Shown here one piece after another: positions 1-10,833 of a DNA stretch of 64,000 nt. This DNA is from Periplaneta americana (Eukaryota > Arthropoda > Insecta > Blattodea > Blattidae). The notes under the pieces are model-generated. The model had not been told where the DNA came from, made no database searches, and was given only the letters and a program-made list of their open reading frames with translations. The position numbers and the translations under genes are program-made. The stretch lies in the NCBI RefSeq assembly GCF_040183065.1, contig NC_091126.1:145974204-146038203 (forward strand), in the 5' to 3' direction. How positions within the stretch are numbered: the first letter of the stretch is position 1; every line of letters begins with the position of its first letter.

Positions 1-2140
1 CTCACGAAAGGGTTTTAGTTATGACATGTCCAGTTTCAACTTTCACATCCTTTGTATTTTTTTTCCCCGAAAATCAGCATGTGTTCGGGGTTTTCCATTT
101 TGATGCTACCATATCCGAAGTGAGTCAAGGGGGAATAGTCCCGTCCCTCTATATCGCTATTATTTCTGGAGAATAGAGACAATAATTTCAGATAGGCAAA
201 AAAATAAGGTTGGAAAAAAAAGCAAAGGATTTGATCGATATTTTTGGTGATTTTTAGGAAACGTGCGAGGATGCTACAGGAAAAAGGGCGGATCTCTGAG
301 CCCCTTCGTTCCCCTTGTGTAGAGAAAAGACTGTATTGAAAAGTCAAAATTACTATTTTTCGAAAATTTGCCCGCCTCTAGCGTCCATATCCCTGCGGGA
401 AAGGAGTTGTCCTTTGGACTACAGGTAGAGTTCGAGGTGCTGTATTCGCCGCACTATTCAGCTTTCTTCTCACGACATATACGTAGGAGTTATGGCGCCG
501 AAGATGTTGGCGGGATAGAGGTTAAAAATTTTAACACAGGGATATAATAGCATTTAATATTGTGTTGAAGGTTAATCTGCCTAATGTACATGTGTAAATA
601 GTCAAATTCAAAAGCAACTGAAGTGATGATTTAAAATTCTATTCCGCCAACATTTTCGGCGCCATAACTCCGCCGGATTTGTGGTGAGAAGAAAGCTGAG
701 TAGTGCGGCGAATACAGCTCCTCGAACTGTATCTGTAGTGCAAAGGGCAGCTCTCTGCCCCTAGGAATATGGGCGCTAGAGGCCGGCAAATTTTCGAAAA
801 ATGGAAATTTTATTTTTCAAAACAGTCATATCTCTACACAAGGGGAAAAAAGGGGCTGAGAGACCAGCTCTTTATCCTGTAGCATCACCGCATGTTTCCT
901 AATAATCACCAACATTATCGATCAAATCCGTTGCAATTTTTTCCAATCTCTTATTTTGCATAAGTAAAGTATTTGTCCCTATTCTCCGGAAATAATGGCG
1001 ATATCGAGGAACGGGATGCGGTGTTGTATTCCCACTTGACTCACTTCGGATAAGGTAGCATCAAGATGGGAATCCCGAACACAAGATGATTGTTGAGAAA
1101 ACAATAGCAACTTCTATTCCGCCTACAATTTCGGAGCCATAACTCCGCCGTATGTGTGGAGAGAAGAAGGCTTAATCATTTGGCGAATACAGCTCCTCGA
1201 ACTCTATCTGTAGTGCAAAGGGTAATTCTCTGTCCCCAGACATATGGAGGCTAGAGGTCTGCAAATTTTCGAAAAACGATAATTTTGAATTTTTCAAAAC
1301 AGACTTTTCTCTATACAAGGGGAACGAAGGGGAACATAGACCCTCCCTTTTTCCTGTAGCATTCGCGCATGTTTCCTAATCACCAACAATATCGATCAAG
1401 TCCGTTGTACATTTTCCTATCATTTTTTGCGTACCTAAAATGTTTGTCTTTATTCTCCGGAAATAATGGCGATATCGTGGAACGGGATGCGGTGTTGTAT
1501 CCCCCTTGACTCTCTTAGGATACGGTAGGGTCAAAATGGGAATCCCGAATACAAGCTGATTTTCGAGAAAAAAAATACAAAGGCCAAAATTTTCGGCGCC
1601 ATAACTCCGCCGTATATGTGGTGAGAAGAAAGCTGAATAGTGCGGTGAATACAGCTCCTCAAACTCTATCTGTAGTGCAAAGCGTAACTCTTTGCCCCCA
1701 GGCATATGGACGCTAGATGCCGGCAATTTTTAAAAAAAATGGTAATTTTGACTTTTCAAAACATTCTTTTCTCTACGCAAGGGGAACGGGGGCATAGAGA
1801 CGCGCTCTTTTTGCTGTAGCATCCCCACATGTTTACTAATAATCACGATTAATATCGATCAAATCCGTTGCATATTTTTCCAGCCTTATTTCTTTTTACT
1901 TAGGCCTACCTGTAATTTTTGTCTCTATTCTCCGGATATAAAGACGATGTCGAGGAACGGGATGCAGTGTTGACGGATACGGATACGGTAGTATCAAATT
2001 GGGAATCCCGAACACAAGCTGTTTTTTCGAGAAGAAAAATACCAAGGCTTTAAAGCTGTATTCCGCCAAAATTTTTGCCCTCGTAACTCCGCCGTATGTA
2101 TAGTGAGAACAAAGTGGAATAGTTAATTTCTGACTCTGAA
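1..2140. repeat. ~470-bp repeat: one inverted copy, then ~3.5 tandem copies
   Basis: Copies are recognised by the anchor CCATAACTCCGCCG, which starts near 661, 1136, 1598 and (diverged) 2080, giving spacings of about 462-482 bp. Each unit then carries AGTGCGGCGAATACAGCTCC, a stretch ending CTAGAGGC, and ATTCTCCGGAAATAATGGCG. Copy 1 (1 to about 525) is the same unit on the minus strand, so the array begins with a head-to-head palindrome around a spacer of about 120 bp near 525-640. The last copy breaks off near 2140. Open frames here (for example 1376-1726) lie inside the repeat and look non-coding. The array probably continues left of the window. Family unknown. Confidence 0.85.
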
Positions 2141-2176
2141 TACAAATCTGTATTTTATACTTTTTAAAGTCGAATG

Positions 2177-2298
2177 TATTTATTTATTTATTTATTCTGG
2201 TGTAATTAAGGTCATCAGGCCTTCTCTTCCACAACCAGGAATACAAATACAATAATATAAAAAACAGACAAAAAACACTATATACAAAATAAAGCTAC
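2177..2298 (-). mobile_element. LINE-E 3'-end fragment with (TTTA)n tail
   Basis: A (TTTA)n run is followed by GTAATTAAGGTCATCAGGCC and CTTCTCTTCCACAACCAGG. This is a diverged version of the 3' terminus also seen at 23683, 31704 and 60075, where it reads CTGGCAGAGTTAAGGCCAT. The element reads on the minus strand, so the tetranucleotide run is its 3' tail. No coding part is left. Confidence 0.7.
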
Positions 2299-2307
2299 AC
2301 AAAAATA

Positions 2308-2317
2308 AAGAGGGAGG

Positions 2318-2373
<56 letters not shown>
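2308..2373. repeat. (AG)n microsatellite
   Basis: A purine run beginning GAGGGAGGGAGG and continuing as uninterrupted AG dinucleotides. The serine-leucine frame on the other strand is a translation artefact. Confidence 0.95.
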
Positions 2374-2375
<2 letters not shown>

Positions 2376-2489
2376 ACTGTATGTATATCTTTACGTTAAT
2401 ATGATTCCTGTGTTTTGAGTGTCAAAATTCGCTCTCTATTAATAAGGTACTACTTTCGTTTAGAGATGAAGTTGATAATCTCATTGATT

Positions 2490-2725
2490 TTTGAGTAAGT
2501 AATGTAACTGTTACCTGGAACAGAAATCTGTGGGACAAACAGTCAACACGGAACCGTTCCGTTGTTTGCGAGACCGCTCGTGGACACGGACATTTTCCGT
2601 TTTCATATCGATCGCTGTCTGTACTTTCCTGAAGTCGTTCACCTCTGTCCGACGCAGGTCGATATTTGAAATTAACATATGCAATTGTCGATTCAATTCT
2701 ACACGGGCACAAGAATATGACAATA
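2490..2725 (-). other. Unassigned open stretch, possible old coding fragment
   Basis: This segment is less AT-rich than its surroundings and stays open on the minus strand for 70 and 96 codons in two frames; the plus strand is also open. One minus frame contains VHERSRKQRNGSV. I do not recognise a family. It could be a decayed transposon ORF or chance openness caused by base composition. No splice sites or start context decide the matter. Confidence 0.2.
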
Positions 2726-3540
2726 CCCTGAATGTTGGTATCTTTGTTTGGTTGTCCTTGAACTGGTTTTTCTTAGCATGTTATTTTAGCACACAACCTC
2801 GAGACCTTGAATGCGTCAACATGGGCTGGGTGAGAACCGTTCCTTTGGGGGGGGGGGCGCAAAGCAAAACTATAGAATTCCCATATAACGGGGTTATGGG
2901 GGACATCATTTACCTCCTCCCGCGTTATAGCTTGACCGTGGTACAGTATATCTGAATATGATCATTTAATAAAGGAATTTTCGAGGGGCATGTTTCTTTC
3001 CGTGTTACATCCATATCCGCTATATTTCGAACCGAGTTGTAGCCTATAGAACTTGAACTGTAGGGCTACTAAAATTTATAATAGGGCATAACGTAAAATA
3101 ATCTGCCTCCTTTTCTCTCTCCTACAGAAACACATGCATACATCAATAAAACTACGTAACAGTACTAACAGAAACTTTTTTATATGAAGCTTACCTTCCT
3201 GAAGATATTATATGAAATGTAAATTCTAATTATTTTATTTAATCTCGTCTTTAAGATTACACATTATACCGGGATCACTTTCCTTTTCTCTGCATTGTTG
3301 TGCAGTATGTTATTCAGACATCTCCAAGTGGCGGCCTGAACACCTGCAGATTCTAACACATGGGTACAGGCTGATACGAAAGAAAAATTACAGTACTTCC
3401 ATTCCTCAAATGAGGTATAGAAATTTTTATACATTCAGAAATTTAAAATAAATATTATAGTCTAGACCAGCCGTGGCGAGAACGTGACTCGCGAGACATT
3501 GTGGCTCGCAGTGATAGCTGTGCATTTCGCTTGCTTCTAA

Positions 3541-3766
3541 AAATGTTATGTTTTACTTAACGACGCTCGCAACTGCAGAGGTTATATCAGCGTCGCCGGA
3601 TGTGCCGGAATTTTGTCCCGCAGGAGTTGTTTTACATGCCAGTAAATCTACTGACATGAGCCTGTCGCATTTAAGCACACTTAAATGCCATCGACCTGGC
3701 CCGGGATCGAACCCGCAACCTCGGGCATAGAAGGCCAGCGCTATACCAACTCGCCAACCAGGTCCA
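3541..3766 (-). mobile_element. tRNA-derived SINE nested in the hAT element
   Basis: On the minus strand the head reads TTGGCGAGTTGGTATAGCGC (RNA polymerase III A box) and GCGGGTTCGATCCCGGG (near-perfect B box), followed by a tRNA-unrelated body. The 3' end is GAGCGTCGTTAAGTAA. A perfect 13-bp target-site duplication CGCTTGCTTCTAA flanks it at 3528-3540 and 3767-3779. The head resembles a tRNA, but the surrounding sequence identifies it as a SINE and not a tRNA gene. Confidence 0.92.
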
Positions 3767-4041
3767 CGCTTGCTTCTAACCTCCGCCAACCCCCACCCTC
3801 TCACTCAGTGGAGTCAAACTCCGTTCCATTTGCATTTGTCTCTGACCTGCGTGTGGCATATGTCTCTCTCGAAAGCATGTACGAAAGTTCCAAGTAGGAT
3901 GGGAGGACGCATTTTTTTGCTGTCAATATGATGAGAATATTAAATGTATGATTTGTTCACAAGTATTACGAGGAAAACGGTTGTATAACATAAAACGGCA
4001 TTATACTACATGTTATTGATAAAACATTAAAAGGTTAAGTG

Positions 4042-4043
4042 TT

Positions 4044-4079
<36 letters not shown>

Positions 4080-4080
4080 T
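4042..4080. repeat. (ATC)n microsatellite
   Basis: About 12 uninterrupted ATC units inside the hAT relic. Confidence 0.95.
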
Positions 4081-4249
4081 CTGTACGTCGACCCTTTTTC
4101 AGCAGATGTGCGAATAATGCGGTTATATCTTCAATTTGAACTCACTGATTTACTATGTGATGTTAAATGAAAGCTAGATGTAAGGACTAGACAAATGTTG
4201 AACTTTCAAATCTTTTCCAAAAAATTAATATCCGAAGCTTCCTTCTTTC

Positions 4250-4447
4250 GCTTGCACTGTTGAAGCCATGTTCGCTACAACTTACGTTTGTGAAAAATTA
4301 TTTTCAGAATTTAAAATAGTAAAAACCAAATTTAGATCACGAAAGACAAACAAATACCTTCGTGATCAACTACGACTGGCAGTAGGCCTAAGTGACATAA
4401 TTTCTGATTTTGAAAATTTGTCGCAGAGACATTCTGAAGACAGTTGA
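4250..4447 (+). pseudogene. hAT transposase C-terminal fragment
   Basis: In the frame ending with the stop at 4445-4447 the translation contains FATTYVCEKLFSEFK, then KTKFRSRKTNKYLRDQLRLA, and ends in SQRHSEDS. In hAT transposases of the ZBED/GTF2IRD2-like group, the C-terminal dimerisation region carries FGSTYVCEKxFS followed by KSKLRSRLT and LR(V/L)A, so the order and spacing fit. Nothing upstream of this tail is recognisable, so the catalytic core is gone. The stop lies about 245 bp from the right terminal repeat, as expected for a transposon 3' end. Confidence 0.8.
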
Positions 4448-4839
4448 TTTTAGGTTGTGATATTGCTCATTTATTGTTCATTTCTTTCTTCGTTACACGT
4501 ACTAAACATTAGTTTGTAGCCTTGTACTGTATAAAATTATATTTAAGTGCTTGACGCAAGGAAAATGAAAATCCGTTAATAAGTCAGACAGTTGCTTTAC
4601 TTCCCCTTCTTGTGTCCGCCTCCCTCCATAGGTGCTATGCACGTTGCAGGTTACACAGTGGCTCGGCGCACGATTACATTTTCGCCAACGCTGGTCTAGA
4701 CACGTGATCTGAAGTCATTAATTCATCAATTTAAGCACAGAAACTTAATCATAAACAAAAGCAAAAAAGAAGTCAGACAAGTTTGGAGGAGCAGTGCCCA
4801 CCATAACTACGCCTATATGCGTCAAGACGTCATTTTCAT

Positions 4840-5230
4840 TGTCCAGCACGTAAATCTATACTGCACGCCGCACAGTTTCGTTTGTTACAAAGAGAGAGCA
4901 TAGAAAATATCATAGACACGCCTTTCACATGTGGTTTATAGAATTATCTGTGGGGCTGGTGCTGTCAGAGATACAGATAAAGAAATCCAGTGACGAATTC
5001 AAGCGGTGGTCCGAGAGGAATCTGCCCCGAATTTCAGGTTGTCCCCCCCTCCCGGAGATTTCAGATTTCTTTAACTAAACATATAATTTATACACTACAT
5101 TTCAATTTGGTAAGACTTTCCAGTAACTGAAAAAGACTGTTACGCAGACTTTCATGTAGGCTATTGTTTAGTTGAAGGTTAGAGGTCTGCAGGCCGATTT
5201 TGATTCGTTGACATTTAACCCGTCTGATTT
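4840..5230. other. No gene seen
   Basis: Low-information sequence between the end of RepA and the start of RepB. It contains a C-run near 5042-5052. No coding, RNA or element-end signal is recognised. Confidence 0.5.
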
Positions 5231-5292
5231 TTCGGTCTTTAATAGAGTAGTTTTCAGTGTTACTTGTTTTAGAAAATGTAATAATTTTATTT

Positions 5293-6330
5293 TCAGTTCC
5301 TGTCAGATGCGTTTCCAATTCACTGTGGGCTAAAGCAAGGAGATGCACTATCATCTTTACTTTTTAACTTCGCTCTAGAGTATGCCATTAGGAAAGTCCA
5401 GGATAACAGAGAGGGTTTGGAATTGAACGGGTTACATCAGCTGCTTGTCTATGCGGATGACGTGAATATGTTAGGAGAAAATCCACAAATTATTAGGGAA
5501 AACACGGGAATTTTACTGGAAGCAAGTAAAGAGATAGGTTTGGAAGTAAATCCCGAAAAGACAAAGTATATGATTATGTCTCGTGACGAGAATATTGTAC
5601 GAAAAGGAAATATAAAAATTGGAAATTTATCTTTTGAAGAGGTGGAGAAGTTCAAATATCTTGGAGCAACGGTAACAAATATAAATGATACTCAGGAGGA
5701 AATTAAACACAGAATAAATATGGGAAATGCCTGTCATTATTCGGTTGAGAAGCTTTTATCATCTAGTCTGCTGCCAAAAAATCTGAAAGTTAGAATTTAT
5801 AAAACAGTTATATTACCGGTTGTTCTTTATGGTTGTGAAACTTGGACTCTCACTTTGAGAGCGGAACATAGGTTAAGGGTGTTTGAGAATAAGGTGCTTA
5901 GGAAAATATTTGGGGCTAAGAGGGATGAAGTTACAGGAGAATTGAGAAAGTTACAGAACACAGAACTGCACGCATTGTATTCTTCACCTGGCATAATTAG
6001 GAACATTAAATCCAGACGTTTGAGATGGGCAGGGCATGTAGCACGTATGGGCAAATCCAGAAATGCATATAGAGTGTTAGTTGGGAGGCCGGAGGGAAAA
6101 AGACCTTTGGGGAGGCCGAGACGTAGATGGGAAGATAATATTAAAATGGATTTGAAGGAGGTGGGATATGATGATAGAGACTGGATTAATCTTGCTCAGG
6201 ATAGGGACCAATGGCGGGCTTATGTGAGGGCGGCAATAAACCTCCGGGTTCCTTAAAAGCCAGTAGGTAAGTGAGTAAGTAAGTAAGTAAATAAGTAATT
6301 AATTAAGTAAGTAGCTAAGTAAGTAAGTAA
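5293..6330 (+). mobile_element. LINE-A insertion, 5'-truncated, with 15-bp TSD
   Basis: A 5'-truncated non-LTR retrotransposon ending in a (AAGT)n tail that begins 15 bp after the ORF stop. It is flanked by GTAATAATTTTATTT at 5278-5292 and again at 6331-6345. The RepB copy at 56804-56820 carries the same target (GTAATAATCTTGTTT) without an insertion. Truncation lies inside the reverse transcriptase, upstream of the [10 protein letters not shown] motif, as expected for incomplete target-primed reverse transcription. Confidence 0.93.
5294..6256 (+). pseudogene. LINE-A reverse transcriptase C-terminal part
   Basis: The frame is open from the truncation point to the stop after NLRVP. It holds [15 protein letters not shown] (reverse transcriptase block before the active site), [11 protein letters not shown] with the catalytic [45 protein letters not shown] and [15 protein letters not shown], ending RAAINLRVP. 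These blocks are typical of the palm, thumb and C-terminal regions of endonuclease/RT LINE ORF2 proteins. A start at 5417 would be arbitrary, because homology continues upstream without a stop. The N-terminal endonuclease and fingers are missing, so the copy is dead, but the remaining frame is undamaged and it inserted fairly recently. Confidence 0.92.
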
Positions 6331-6734
6331 GTAATAATTTTATTTACTAAACATAAATATTTCAGTGTACGATAGCAAAACAAGAGAAATTCTTTACATT
6401 TCTTAACAGGAAAAGACGTATTAATAAAACAATGAAAAGTGAATTTGTTGCATTTAATGAACAACGTTTTTACTTGGCTTTAAGTGAAAGTGAAATCTGT
6501 GAACTGGTAATCCTATTATGTTACCTTTAACTGGTGCTATTAGGAGTGAGTCAATGAACAAAACGGTTGGACGTGAAATTAAACATAAAATAACGATGGG
6601 AAACCAAATATGGTTGGTTGTATTTCAATTGTACTTGTGGTGCTGCATTTTGTAAACTTGATGAAATGCATTAAAAATGATATAAGAAACAGATTATTCT
6701 ACAATGTAAACTATCATCTCAACTTTTAAACTTA

Positions 6735-7872
6735 TAGAGGAAGTGTTACAAATATGGAATACCATTTTGTTTTTTAGATCTGGAATATAAAGTTTTGAAT
6801 ACTGAACGTAAAGTATCGTTCTCTTTATTGGTGAATGTCCCTGTGAATGTTACGACGAACTTAGAAGTTCTTAAGATGCTATAAATTTATTGAAAAAAAA
6901 AATTACTCAAAATCTAAGATATTTCCTTCATAAAAATGGAGGTAAAATATGAAATACTATTAACAAGTTACAAGATTTACAAAAATTGCAAAATCAAAAT
7001 GGTCTCTATTAAGAAAAGCACAGAACAAGCATTCAGCACCTTCATTACAAGTTGTTCTCCCAAACGTAATAATGAATCCAGATGAATCGTCTCTCACGTC
7101 TTTTCTCGAAATTGTGTTATGGTTTCTTGTATTGCCTTTTAATTCCACTGTTTTCTAAGTTTGTTGGAAAGTAAGGTTTACCCTCCTCCTACAGGTAACA
7201 AAATAGAAAACCAGAGTATAAAGATGGAATACTAATAATACTAGTATTTCGTATTTGTGAGACACTGATGTAAGTCATAACTTCAAAACATACAATAATT
7301 TAAAAACGACATCAATCAAACATAAGTTGCTATAAACAAAGTTATTTCTCTTTAAGAATAATATGTATCACTAATATTTCTAACAATGAGGAATAACAAT
7401 ATATATTCAAGAAAAGAACAGAACTTACCACCAAAATTTTCACCTTCCTTGAAAACGGAATAATGATAAACATTTCAATAGTTCAGCTTCTAACTGCACA
7501 CTTAATACATTACCGCGGAAGAGAGCATCAGTGCGTAATATCTGAAGCGGTGAGATCAACAACCATTCAAGTCCACTTCTGATCACTCATTTTTTTTTGC
7601 AAATTTGAAATTAAATTTTGGGTATTTCCACAAATGTTACGACTTTAAAAGTTGGTATACTACTTTGTTTTGATCTCTAAAACAACCAGAAATATTACGT
7701 ACAAAAAAAAAAATAAGTAAGAAATATAAAAAGTTTTTTGCATTTTTCTCGAAACTTGTGTAAATGGACTTGAATGGTTATTGATCTCACCGCTTCTATT
7801 TGGAAGGCTTCTGCTAAAATACATATCTTAGGTCATACACCACACTATCTCACATTTGTAATACTTCCTCTA
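6735..7872. mobile_element. Candidate TIR element, ~1.1 kb
   Basis: TAGAGGAAGTGTTACAAATA at 6735 is the inverse of the sequence ending at 7872 (reverse complement TAGAGGAAGTATTACAAATG). TA lies at both ends, which suggests a Tc1/mariner-type non-autonomous element. No transposase is recognisable; a 62-codon minus ORF at 6960-7148 matches nothing I know. A separate palindrome (7545-7795) sits in its right part. Confidence 0.55.
7545..7795. mobile_element. Palindromic MITE, 251 bp
   Basis: The left end AAGCGGTGAGATCAACAACC continues CATTCAAGTCCA. The right end reverse-complemented gives AAGCGGTGAGATCAATAACC then CATTCAAGTCCA, so about 31 of 32 bases pair. No coding capacity. No clear target-site duplication was seen. 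Confidence 0.75.
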
Positions 7873-8509
7873 CCCGCAGTTTGCATTAAATAAAAATTTT
7901 AACTTTGTACTTCAAAATATAATAAAATAATATGGACATTAGTAACAGATATTTTATCAATTTTGAAAGATATGTCCATGATTTTAGTCGCCTTTTTGTT
8001 CTGCTTTATACAGAAAAAATACGCCAAATTTCAATCCTATAGACTTAATGGTTTATGACTTATCAGAAATACGTACTTGGAAAAGAATGACTTACGGAAA
8101 ATTGAATTTAAAGTAAAATTTGAAATTCTCATTAACTAGAAATTTATTAATACATTCCAACAATATAATAATGATTAATCTATATAGAATACATATAATA
8201 TATAGGTACATTGATTAATAATATAAATATTATATAACATAGGCCTATAGGTATAAATGATATTCAGAAAATGTAAACGAAATTTTAACACCATAAACAA
8301 AAAATCGATTCTTTTTATTCACATGCATATACTCTTAAATCACCGAATAAAAAATGTCGCGAGTATAGCAATGTCGCCTAAGATGTATGTTAAACGCAAA
8401 ATTTTAAAACTTGTAGGTTTCTTCTACAAAATTTTATTACAATAACTTTCCAAATATTCAATTCACGGTACTACTCAATGTCATAATATTGCTGTATGGT
8501 TTAATGCTG

Positions 8510-9420
8510 TTGTAATTACGTAACTTAATGTTCTGCTCACGAGACATAAACATATACTCTTTTTTTTTAATTTACTTCCAAACTTATATCATTACTTGCT
8601 TCATGTAAAATTACCGTGTTTTCTCTAATAGTTTGTGAATTTTCTCCTAACATATTCACATCATTCACACAAAACAAGTAGCTGATGTAACCCATTCAAT
8701 TCCAAACCCTCTCTATTTTCCTGGACCTTCCTAATGGCATTTTCTAGAGCAAAATTAAAAAGTAATGGTGATACTTAGCGCAGTGAATTGGAAAAGAGTC
8801 AGAGAGAATCTGGCCTGTAGGTTTCACTGAGACACATTTAATTTAACTACCTTCTTGGAAATATCATGTTCAATAAGAATATCATATAAAACTTCTTTCT
8901 TATCAGAGTCATCTGCCTTTTTAAAATCTATGAATAACTGATGTACAGTGCCCTTATACTTCCATTTTTTTTACAATATCTGTCGAATACAAAACAATCT
9001 GATCAATAATCGATATATTACGTCTGAAACCACATTGATAATCCTCAATAATTTCAGCTATAATGGGGTTAATCTTCTCAAAACAATATTAGATACAATT
9101 TTGTATGATGTCAATAAAAGTGATAGTCCTAGAAAATCACGACAGTTAGTCCTTCTTCCTCTTCGTAATGATAGGTACAATTATGGTCGCCTTCCATTGT
9201 TCTGGTACAAGCTTATAAATGTCACTAGATAATGTGTTTGGACCTTCTTGTATTAATTCTGCTGGAATTTGATCGATACCTGAAGACTTGTACTTTTTCA
9301 GCTTTTCTATCGGAATTCCGACTTCAGAAAGTGTGGGTTGATGAAATGCTTTCATGGTCATGATATCCTGTTTTATCAACGTTTTTCAACAGTAATCTCA
9401 CTAGGGGTTTTGATTTATCT
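8510..9420 (-). pseudogene. LINE-A reverse transcriptase remnant, minus strand
   Basis: Read on the minus strand, frames carry EKLKKYKSSGIDQIPAELIQ and EQWKATIIVPI (start of the RT domain), then [33 protein letters not shown] (the YADD block, with the active site decayed) and LEASNDISLEVN. These occur in the order known for LINE-A but are spread over several frames with stops, so it is an old pseudogene. It begins near the RT start, where LINE-A at 5294 is already truncated, so the two copies together cover most of the RT. Homology fades near 8510 and the C-terminal part is absent. Confidence 0.82.
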
Positions 9421-9533
9421 AGAGAAAATCAAGACTCGAGTGGGATTTAATTGACTATTACACGATTAGAAGAAAGTACTATATAAAAAGTACTCCAATA
9501 CAATAAAATATTAATTGACTTACGAAAACAAAA

Positions 9534-10304
9534 GGTTCGTTCCAACAGCAGTCAGGAACCGTCCGTAACCATCGTGAGCATGCGCAGTACAGAAAAAGCG
9601 TTCCAACACAATCCGAACCAGTCCTGAACCGGAAACATGTACTGCAGTCGGGCGTTCCAACAAGCTTTTGACACGGGTTCGGAACGGTCAGAAATAGTCC
9701 GCGGATTGAGGCATGTACGTAAGACGCGCATGCGCATAAGCTCACCAACGTCTCCTGAATACTGAAGAAAGACATGATCGACTGTTCACATCAGTGAGGT
9801 TAAAGATGAAAAGTGACAATACAGACGAATAATAAAACTAGAGATTTAATTTAAATTTTCGCCAAAAAGAAAGGGAATGGAAACTATTTGGGTATTGAAA
9901 TAGTTAATTACAATTTCAACATGCAGCTTTGTTTAAGAGTATAATAAATAACGTAAATACATTAATAATAAAAAAGAACTATTTTTAGATGAGAGTCCCC
10001 CAGTACATGACATTGAATTAACGGAATTCTTGCCTTCCATATTTTTTGTCATCTTTTTATAGAAAATGATCGAAATTCTGCAATTAGAATTAGCTGCAAA
10101 ACGATAATAATAAGCATCCCGTTCTTAGCAAAGATGATCACAGTTATAGCATCTCTGGATTTAGTACATAACGATCCGCGAAAGCGTTCCAACAGCGTCC
10201 AGTCCAATTTCAATCCCATAGCAGATGCTCAACTAGCGCATGCGCAGAAGATGGTACAGGAACCGTACATGAACTGATCCATGAACCGCTTGTTGGAACG
10301 AACC
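9534..10304. mobile_element. TIR element with GGTTCGTTCCAAC ends, 771 bp
   Basis: GGTTCGTTCCAACAGC at the left end is mirrored by GTTGGAACGAACC at the right. Further GCGTTCCAACA subterminal copies lie at about 9598, 9652 (GGCGTTCCAACAAG) and 10184. The flanks AAA and TAA could be a decayed 3-bp TWA duplication, which would suggest PIF/Harbinger. The ends are GC-richer than the core. Open frames at 9479-9775 come from this composition and match no transposase. Confidence 0.7.
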
Positions 10305-10833
10305 TAAATTGTCTTCAAATGTATTATTGTACCATCTCAACATTACGCTAGATGGCAGTAGTGTGTTATGATTAGCTGTTTCCTTCTCAGTTGTGCCAAC
10401 TATGGAATCTTCATTGAACTCTGTGGACGGTTACTAGTCAAGAAGGCTTTGTTGATTCAGTTTCATTTTTATTAAAAAATTTGCATTCAACTTCAATCAT
10501 CCGGATCCCAGTAATCAACGTCACTTGACAGATGATTTTCAATAAATCTTAGTATTAAACAATCTCTGATATGTGACTATCCATAATATCATATAGCAGA
10601 AGCTATAACAAACATAACCTAAATAATATAAACGAGTGTTAGAAAAGTTTTAATTAGGGATGATGAAATAAACAAGAAACGTTTTAATTAACGATGATGA
10701 AATAAAAAATGAACATGAATAATTTTAAAAGAAACAATTATTGAAAATACAATTTTCAGTATAGTGGTTGGTAGTTCAGTTGATGTTATATTGGACATGT
10801 GCGTGAAAGAAGTGAACTCGTTGATGTACAGTA

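Larger units (their letters stand above)
3468..4693 (+). mobile_element. hAT-superfamily DNA transposon relic with 8-bp TSD
   Basis: The ends are imperfect inverted repeats: CAGCCGTGGCGAGAACGTGA on the left, and CAGCGTTGGCGAAAATGTAA when the right end is reverse-complemented. Both fit the hAT pattern CAG-N-GTTGGC. The element is flanked by a perfect 8-bp duplication GTCTAGAC at 3460-3467 and 4694-4701, the size hAT transposases make. The matching site in the other RepA copy (about 38920-38935) has no insertion. Length 1,226 bp, of which 226 bp is a nested SINE, so it is a deletion derivative carrying only a transposase tail. Confidence 0.88.
2829..4840 (+). repeat. Dispersed repeat RepA, copy 1, split by a hAT insertion
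   Basis: Three blocks match 38176-39110 in the same order and orientation: GAGAACCGTT...CCATATAACGGGGTTATGGG (2829-2975), TCTCCAAGTGGCGGCCTGAA through AAATAAATATTATAGTC (3320-3463), and CTGAAGTCATTAATTCATCA through ACTACGCCTATATGCG (4710-4830). Between blocks two and three sits a 1.2-kb hAT element absent from the other copy. In the better copy the ends read CATAGGCG and CGCCTATGG, so RepA may be a TIR element. No coding capacity was seen. Confidence 0.75.
5231..6690 (+). repeat. Dispersed repeat RepB, copy 1, split by LINE-A
   Basis: The two flanks of the LINE-A insertion, 5231-5292 and 6331-6690, match one continuous block at 56760-57135 and further at 58060-58145. Shared stretches include TAGTTTTCAGTGTTACTT, AAATATTTCAGTGTA, GTGAGTCAATGAA and GCATTTTGTAAACTT. 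RepB is therefore older than the LINE insertion. Family unknown. Confidence 0.75.

Noticed and set aside
1376..1726. 116-codon minus ORF
   Set aside because: Lies inside the 470-bp repeat and is broken in the other units.
3700..3766. tRNA gene candidate with A and B boxes
   Set aside because: Continues into a SINE body and 3' end with a 13-bp target duplication; not a tRNA gene. The same applies to the heads at 28272, 30549, 53815 and 63118.
9479..9775. 98-codon minus ORF with Cys-rich wording
   Set aside because: Sits in the GC-richer terminal region of a TIR element; overlapping frames are open because of composition, and no transposase motif is present.
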